The position numbers were made by a program, and so were the translations under genes. Shown piece by piece: positions 57,276 through 64,000 of a stretch of 64,000 nt of DNA (the stretch's first letter is position 1; each line of letters begins with the position of its first letter). This DNA is from Halichoerus grypus (Eukaryota > Chordata > Mammalia > Carnivora > Phocidae). The notes beneath the pieces are model-generated. The model saw only the letters and a list, made by a program, of their open reading frames with translations, made no database searches and had not been told where the DNA came from. The stretch lies in assembly GCF_964656455.1 (NCBI RefSeq), contig NC_135720.1:100514696-100578695 (forward strand), in the 5' to 3' direction.

Positions 57276-57972
57276 TGTGCAAGCATACTTAACCATGGTT
57301 TATAATATTCCCTTAAGAAATACACTATGAGAGATTTGGAACTCAGATGGAATTCAGATGGTGGCATCTTCCCCAGCTGAGATGGTGCATGGTCTAAGCT
57401 TGGTGGGAGGTGGGGGAGCACCAGGCTTTGTTTGCAGAGAGATGATGCTCTGGGGAAGAGAGGGCCATGTGATGTCACTCTTGACGTGGATAATCTGTTA
57501 AATATATCTATACAAATGAAGCCACCTTTTTACCTACTAGGCAATCATTATTCTACAGATGACTTGTGCTCAGTCTAGTGTATTTCTTCATTTCCAGAAA
57601 AGATATGCTTAATGTAATAATCAGCTTACAGAATAAATAGTAAAATTCATAAACTCAACTAAGTATAACAAAGTGGTGCTACTTTTTATGTCTGCCTTAC
57701 CAAAGGGACATCTTTCTTAAAAAGTTGAGGAAATTGTAAACATTCTCTGGAAACATACCCATTTATTTTCCTCTTAGCAAGAAATGTCCTTGCTTAAGAA
57801 GTCATTGGGATGACTTCCAAACTCAAAGGAGAACTGGATTTTACATTCAGGAACATATGCTTTCATTTCAGGTTTGAATAAAAGAGGAATGTAACCATCT
57901 TTCATTAATATTTTAGTCTGTACTTTTATAAATCTTAGAGTCTGTATCATACAAAGAATACTACATTGCAAG
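57276..57972. other. No recognised feature
   Basis: Unique-looking sequence. A slightly GC-richer patch at 57350-57480 has a 94-codon minus frame without recognisable motif. Confidence 0.4.
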
Positions 57973-57984
57973 ATACACTCCATA

Positions 57985-58185
57985 TCTTTTTTTTTTTTTT
58001 AAGATTTTATTTATTTATTTGACAGAGAGATAGCAAGGGCAGGAACACAAGCAGGGGGAGTGGGAGAGGGAGAAGCAGGCTTCCCGCTGAGCAAGGAGCC
58101 CGATGTGGGGCTCCATCCCAGGACTCTGGGATCATAACCTGAGCCTAAGGCAGACGCTTAATGACTGAGCCACCCAGGTGCCCTA
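57985..58185 (-). mobile_element. SINEC
   Basis: Near-consensus minus-strand copy. The 12-bp TSD atacactccata lies at 57973-57984 and 58186-58197. Confidence 0.95.
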
Positions 58186-58197
58186 ATACACTCCATA

Positions 58198-58936
58198 ACT
58201 AATACTGTTTTGTCATTGACTTTAATTAAAGAGAAAATGGATGTTTCAGAAATTCAAAGAACCAGAGAATATTTGGACTGAGTAGTTAGAGAAAATTTGA
58301 TGAGCTTCATGGCCTTCATGTTACAAGTTTGTCCTCACTGTCAGTGGTCTTACCTTTTTGTGGTGAGGAGGTCCTTTAAGTCCTCAGATAAACTCCACTT
58401 TTCCTTCCCTTTTGTATCTTTGTTCCCCACTATGTAATGTGTGCTTGTTTTATCTTTGTTTTTGCTAATTGTCTGTTTAACCTTGGTTTTCAAAAATTTG
58501 ACTAGGTTTTGCCCAGTGTTGGGAATCCTTGCTGTGGCATATAAACCCCAAATTTGGTTCAGATGTCAAGACTAATGATGGCACTTGGATAGCTCAGAAC
58601 TCTGATCTCTCAACCTCTCCAGTTCAGTGGGTACCACACTCTTTCAGCTCCATCTCTCTGCACGGTAATTCAGCAACTGCCTCTGGACATGAAGATGGAG
58701 AGAATGTGGGACCAACATTATATGCTCTTTTTGCTAAAGGATTGTAAACATGTTATTTATTGTCTGTGACCATTGCCTTATGTATTTTTTTCTAGTTTTA
58801 AATTTGGTTTTGGAAGGAGGATGTGTTTACTCTATCGTGACAAGAGAAAACTTCCACCTCTTGGTTTTGAAATGTTTGAAATACTGGGGAAAATTAGAGA
58901 TTCAGGAGTGAAATAGCATTGAAGCATTAATATTTA
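58198..58936. other. Unclassified; possible LTR fragment
   Basis: Contains a 72-codon plus frame (58529-58747) with no motif I recognise. The text around 58490-58700 has LTR-like composition, but no terminal or polyadenylation signals line up. Confidence 0.3.
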
Positions 58937-59079
58937 GGAACTTGTATTGATTTATATTTTCCCTCAAATTGCATAATGTATTTAAATATCTTTACAAATA
59001 GCAGTATTGGAGTCATTTTTGCATAATATATTTTCATTTTAAAATATGCAAAATGAACTGGAAATTGCACATACTCATT
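58937..59079 (-). repeat. 143-bp inverted duplication, right copy
   Basis: Reverse complement of 55882-56024 with 142 of 143 positions identical. The two arms are separated by 2,912 bp. Flanks (left ..attaatattta, right tttactgttagc..) show no clean TSD. Confidence 0.95.
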
Positions 59080-59420
59080 TTTACTGTTAGCAATGCTTAT
59101 AGAAAATACGGATGATCTAATCATGTCAGGAAAAATATTGTTACATCACCTTCTTCCCTTAAAAGATAATGTTTCTTTGCAACCCATTATAATAGCATTT
59201 TTGATAGAAATTGCATTTTCCCATACCATCATTTAGTCTTTTATTCTTCTTAAAACATTTGTTCCCAATTTTAAAATTTGGAGTAAACTTAGGAAAAACT
59301 ATTTAATGGGTGATTTTAAAACTTTAACAAATAATTAAAATGTATTTCCTGCTTACCCATATATCTCATGATGTTTACAAAATTATCCACATTTGTTGAA
59401 CTATTTTCTTGATCCTCAGC
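59080..59420. other. No recognised feature
   Basis: AT-rich unique-looking sequence. Confidence 0.45.
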
Positions 59421-59433
59421 AGAAAGTCACTTT

Positions 59434-60483
59434 TAAAAGTTTTAATTCCAGCATACTTAAAATACAATATTAGTTTCAGCTGCACAATACAGTGATTTCA
59501 CACTTCCGTATATTGCTCAGTGTTCATCAAGATAAGTGTACTCTTGGGTGCCTGGGAGGCTCAGTCAGTTAAGCATCTGCCTTCAGCTCAAGTCATGATC
59601 CCAGGGTCCTGGGATTGAGCCCTGCATCAGGCTCCCTGCTCAACAGTGAGTCTGCTTCTCCCTCTGCCCTTAATCCTGCTTCTGCTCACGCTTGCACTCT
59701 CTCAAATAAATTAAAAAAAAAAAAAGTGTACTCTTAATCCCTTTCATCTATTTCACCCACTGCCCCTACCTCCCCTTTGGTAAGCATCTGTTTGTTCTCT
59801 ATAGTTAAGAATCTATTTTTTGGTTTGTCTCTCCCCCCACTCCTTTGTTCATTTGTTTTGTTTCTTAAATTCCACACATGAGTGACATCACACGGTATTT
59901 ATTTTTCTCGGACTTATTTCGCTTAGCATTATAGTTTCTAGCTCCATTCATGTTGTTGCAAATGGCAAGATTTTATTTTTAATGGCTGAGTAATATTCCA
60001 TTGTATCTATATACCACCTCATCTTTACTCATCAATTGATGCATACTTGGGCAACTTACATAGTTTGGCTATTATAAAGCTGCAATAAATAGAGGATACA
60101 TATATACCTTCAAATTAGTATTTTTGTATTCTTTGGATAACTACTCAGTATTACAATTACTGGATTGCGGGGTAGTTCTACTTTTAATTTTTTGAGTAAC
60201 CTGCATACTGTCTTCCATAGTGGCTGCAGCACTTTGCATTCCCATCAGCAGTGCATGACGGTTCCTTTTTTCCCCACATTCTTACCAACACTTGTTTCTT
60301 TTGTTTATTTTAGCCATTCTGACTGGTGTGAGGTGATCTCATTGTGGTTTTGATTTGCATTTCCCTGATGAGTGATGTTGAGCATCTTTTCATGTGTCTG
60401 TTGGCCATTTGTATGTCTTTGGAGAAACGTCTACTCATATCTTTTGCTTATTTTTAAATTGGATTACTTGGGTTATTTGGTGT
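59434..60483 (-). mobile_element. 5'-truncated L1 (older carnivoran type), interrupted by a SINE
   Basis: Minus-strand L1 with single-module 3'UTR (cagtgttcatcaagataagt, ctctatagttaagaatctat) running into the ORF2 C-terminal region (60180-60470, matching 15510-15830 of the full-length copy). A TSD with one mismatch (agaaagtcacttt / agaaagtcaattt) lies at 59421-59433 and 60484-60496. A SINEC sits at 59546-59723, so the SINE is younger. Confidence 0.88.
59546..59723 (+). mobile_element. SINEC inserted in an L1 3'UTR
   Basis: Plus-strand copy with head gggtgcctgggaggctcagt and A-tail. The 12-bp TSD aagtgtactctt lies at 59534-59545 and 59724-59735. Confidence 0.95.
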
Positions 60484-60496
60484 AGAAAGTCAATTT

Positions 60497-60776
60497 GTAA
60501 AGGAACTTTAACTGTGCCCACATTACTATATATCCTGTGGGTAAATTTCTTCAATGTTTATGTAAAAATGAGATGTTACTCTTTTGCCAGGTTTACCTCA
60601 TGTTATGGCTCTTAACTCTTACTCCCAGTTGAACTTCTTTCTGTACCTAGCCATAAAACTTGAAATGCTCAATATCCTATCTGAGAAATACATTCATGAC
60701 AGTATTATACTTGAATTCAGTTATAGCACAAATACATTTTAGATATATATCATTTTCCAAGTGCTTGAACTTTTAT
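60497..60776. other. No recognised feature
   Basis: Unique-looking spacer between two L1 copies. Confidence 0.4.
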
Positions 60777-61154
60777 TTTTTAAGTTTTTATTGTATTTCC
60801 AGTTATACATACAGTGTTATATTAGTTTCAGCTGTACAATACAGTAATTCACTTCTGTACATCACCCTGTCCTTATCACAGGTGCACTCCTTAATCACCA
60901 TCACCTATTTAATGCATCCCCTCATGCCCCTCCCCACTGGTAACTATTAGTTTGTTCTCTATAATTGAGTCTGTTCTTGCTTTGTCTCTTATTTTTTTCC
61001 TTTTGCTTGTTTTGTTTCTTAAATGCTACATGAGTGAAATCATAGGTATTTGTCTTTCTCTGACTTATTTTGCTTATTATACACTCTAGCTCTATCCATA
61101 TCATTGCAAATGGCAAGAGTTTATTGTTTCTAATGGCTGAATAATATTACACTA

Positions 61155-61178
61155 TACACACGCACACGCACACACACC
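61155..61178. repeat. (CA)n microsatellite inside L1
   Basis: Interrupted CA repeat (acacacgcacacgcacacacac) at the same L1 position as the (AC)19 of the plus-strand copy at 29129. Confidence 0.85.
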
Positions 61179-63213
61179 CCACATATTCTTTATCTGTTAA
61201 TCAATCCATGGACATGTGGGCCTCTTCCATATCTTGGCTATTGTAAATAATGTTGCTATTAACACAGGGGTGCATGTTTCCCTTTGAATTAGAATTCTTG
61301 CATTCTTTGCATAAATACTCAGTAGTGTGATAGCTGGATCATAAGGTAGTTCTATTTTTCAATTTTTTGAGGAACCTCCATACTGTTTTCCAGAGTGGCT
61401 GCATCAGTTTTCATTCCCACCAACAGTGCAAACTATTCCTTTTTTCTCTACAGCCTTACCAAAACCTGTTTTTTGTGTTGTTGATTTTAGCCATTCTGAC
61501 AGATGTAAGTAATATCTCATTGTAACTTTAATTTGCATTTCCCTGAAAAGTAATGATGAATACCTTTTTTGTTTCTCTTGGCCATCTGTAGGTCTTCCAT
61601 GAAGAAATGTCTATTCATGTCTTCAGCCCATTTTTTAAATAGATTATTTTTTGGGTGTTGAGTTTTATAAGTTCTTTATATATTTTGGATATTAACCCTT
61701 TATCAGATACGTCATTTGCAAATACCTTCTCGCATTCAGTAGGTTGCCTTTTAGTTTTGTTGATTGTTTCCTTTGCTGGGCAGATGCTTTTTATTTTGAT
61801 GTAGTGCCAATAGTTTATTTTTGCTTTTGTTTCCCTTGCCTCGGGAGACCTATCTAGAAAGAAGTTGCCATGGCTGATGTCAAAGAAGTTACTGCCTGTG
61901 CTCTTTTCTAGGATTTTTATGGTTTCTGTTCTCACACTTATGTCATTAATCCATTTTGAGTTTATTTTTGTGTGGTGGAAAAAAGTGTTTCAGTTTTATT
62001 CCTTTGCATTTTGCTGTCCAGTTTTCCCAACACCATTTGTTGAAGAGATTGTCTTTTTCTCATTGGATCTTCTTTCCTGCTTTGTTGAAGATTAATTGAC
62101 CATATGATCTTGGATTCATTTCTGGATTTTCTATTTTGTTCTATTGATCTAGGTCTCCTTTTATGTCAGTACCATACTATTTTGATTACTACAGCTTTGT
62201 ATGTAACTTGAAGTCCAGACTTGTGATGCTGCCAGCTTTTCTTTTCAAGGTTGCTCTGGCTATTTGGGGTCTTTTGTGGTGCCATACAAATTTTAGAATT
62301 GTTTTTTTCTAGTTCCACGAAAAATGCTGTTTTGACGGGATTGCACTACATGTGTAGATTGCTTTGGGTAGTATAGACATTTTAACAATATTCTACCAAT
62401 CCATGAGCATGGAATGTCTTTCCATTTTTTTGTGTGTGTCATTTTCAATTTCTTTCATCAGTGTTTTATAGTTTCCAGAGTACAGGTCTTTCACCCTTTT
62501 GGTTAGGCTTATTCCTAGGTATCTTATTTTTGGTGCAATTGTAAATGGGTTTGTTTTAATTTCTTCTGCCTCATTATTGGTGTATAGAAATGCAACAGAT
62601 TTCTGTACTTGATTTTGTATCCTGCAACTTTACTAAATTCATTCATCAGTTCTATTAGTTTTTTTGGTGGAGTCTTTCAGGTTTTCTATACAGAGTATCA
62701 TGTCATCTGCAAATAGTGGAAGTTTGATTTCTTCCTCACTGATTTGGATGCCTTTTACTTCTTTTTGTGTTTGATTGCTGTTGCTAGGACTTCCAGTACT
62801 ATGTTGAATAAAAGTGGCGAGAGTGGGCATTCTTGTCTTGTTCCTGATCTTAGGGGGAAAGCTCTGTTTTTTTCCCCAGTAAGGGTAATGTTAGCTGTGG
62901 GTTTTTTCAGAGATGGCCTTTATTATGTTGAGATAGGTTTCCTCTACATCTACTTTGTTGAAGGTTTTCATCATGAATGGATGTTGTATTTCATCCAATG
63001 CTTTTTCTGCATCTATTGAAATGATAATATGGTTCTTATCCTTTTATTGATGTGATGGATCACATTGATTTGCAAATATTGAACCATGCTCACAACTCAG
63101 GAATAAATCCCACTTGATCATGGTGAATGATTTTTTAATGTTGGATGTAGTTTGCTAGTATTTTATTTGAAGATTTTTGCATCTGTGTTCATCAGGGATA
63201 TTGGCCTATAGTT

Positions 63214-63223
63214 ATCTCTCCCT

Positions 63224-63275
<52 letters not shown>
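63214..63275. repeat. (CT)n microsatellite at an L1 deletion joint
   Basis: Sixty-odd bases of CCTCCCTCC then pure TC dinucleotides. It lies between L1 text matching about 17455 and about 18066 of the full-length copy. Confidence 0.95.
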
Positions 63276-63279
<4 letters not shown>

Positions 63280-64000
63280 GCTCCTTTAGGTACAAGGTTA
63301 AGTTGTTTGAAATTTTTCTTGCTTTCTTAGGTAGGCCTGTATTGCTTTAAATTTCCCTTTTAGAACTGCTTTTGCTGCATCCCAGAGCTTTTGGACCATT
63401 GCGTTTTCATTCTCATTTTTTTCCCATGTACCTTTTAATTTCTTTAATTTCCTTGTTGACCCTCTTTTTGTTTAGTAACATGTTATTTAATCTCCATGCA
63501 TTTGTGGTCTTTCTAGATTTTTTTTTTTCCTTGTGGTTGACTTCAAGTTTCATAGCATTGTGGTGAGAAAAGATGCATTCTGTGACTTCAGTTTGCTTGA
63601 ATTTGTTGAGGCTGGTTTTGTGGGCTAATATGTAATCTATTTTAGAGAATGTTCTGTGTGCACTTGAAAAGAATGTGTATTCTGCCATTTTAAGGTGGAA
63701 CATTCTGAATATATGTTAAATCCACTTGTTCCAGTGTGTCATTCAATGTTTCCTTTAGGTGATTTGTCCATTGATATGAGTGTTAAAGACCCCTACTATT
63801 ATTGTATTATCTTTGATTTGTTCCTTTAGGTTTGTTATTAACTGTTTTGTATATTTGAGTGTTCCTATATCAGATGCATAAATACTTACAATTTTTGTAT
63901 CTTCTTGTTGTGTTGTCTCCTTTGTGATACAGTGTCCTTCTTTATCTCTTGTTATAGTCTTTGTTTTAAAGTATTTTGTCCAATATCAGTAATAATAGTC

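Larger units (their letters stand above)
60777..64000 (-). mobile_element. Old L1, 3' end into the endonuclease region, running off the window
   Basis: Minus-strand L1 with single-module 3'UTR at about 60777-60980, then ORF2 in order. The C-terminal region is at 61340-62100, a readable RT piece at 62639-62830 keeps FADD (codons at 62702-62713), and endonuclease-region text is at 63400-64000 (SAHRTFSKIDYIL at about 63630-63670). About 600 bp of ORF2 between RT and the linker are missing and replaced by (CT)n at 63214-63275. Frames are broken. A (CA)n sits at 61155-61178. The 5' part lies outside the window. Confidence 0.9.

Noticed and set aside
58529..58747. A 72-codon plus frame as a gene
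   Set aside because: No motif, no start context of note and no splice structure; composition fits repeat-derived DNA.
63214..63275. CRISPR-like regular repeats
   Set aside because: Only microsatellites and dispersed retroposons occur; there is no spacer-repeat pattern and the DNA is mammalian nuclear.

Overview
This is a gene-poor, repeat-dense stretch of nuclear DNA from a carnivoran mammal. The diagnostic element is a tRNA-Lys-derived Can-SINE (SINEC), recognised by its head (GCCTGGGTGGCTCAG), its CT-rich middle and its AAATAAATAAAATC tail. At least fifteen copies are present. The form of the middle part is that of arctoid carnivores (bears, seals, mustelids) rather than dogs or cats; this lineage call rests on memory of the families. 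I find no intact host protein-coding gene, rRNA gene, functional tRNA gene or CRISPR array. Nearly all long reading frames are decayed LINE-1 (L1) frames or their antisense shadows.

Layout. 1-1600: old L1 ORF2 remnant (minus). 1604-2150: MaLR-like LTR with AT-rich microsatellite. 2450-2652: a small retroposon made of antisense L1 5'UTR sequence with poly(A) and target-site duplications (TSDs). 3270-4400: ancient decayed repeat. 4727-4900: Tigger-like DNA transposon. 7146-7628: two nested SINEs. 9800-14620: two old L1 remnants broken by three SINEs. 14724-21847: a full-length, fairly young but dead L1 (minus) with a perfect 17-bp TSD, CpG-rich 5'UTR, YY1 site, ORF1, ORF2 and a two-module 3'UTR. 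22-26 kb: MIR fragments in unique sequence. 25.1-30.4 kb: four L1 3' ends, all plus strand. 30.8-31.5 kb: LTR-like element with an internal tandem repeat. 31.8-33.8 kb: L1M, MLT1-like and L2 remnants. 34718-35267: L1 with a twin-priming inversion. 38.4-39.2 kb: L1 3' end and an ERV-like LTR. 39.6-39.74 kb: an isolated TATA promoter followed by a splice-donor sequence, the only hint of a host transcription unit. 43.6-46.65 kb: old L1 with three SINE insertions, two of them nested. 47-59 kb: mostly unique sequence with SINEs, MIR and L2 remnants, and a nearly perfect 143-bp inverted duplication (55882-56024 and 58937-59079). 59.4-64.0 kb: two old L1 copies (minus), the second running off the window.

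The window reads as a record of retrotransposition. Older L1M, MIR, L2, MaLR and Tigger remnants form the base, carnivoran L1s land on these, and SINEs (mobilised in trans by L1) land in both, often in the T-tracts or target duplications of earlier insertions. The items most worth a second look are the antisense L1 5'UTR retroposon, the 143-bp inverted duplication, the lone TATA promoter and donor, and the duplicated-module L1 3'UTR.
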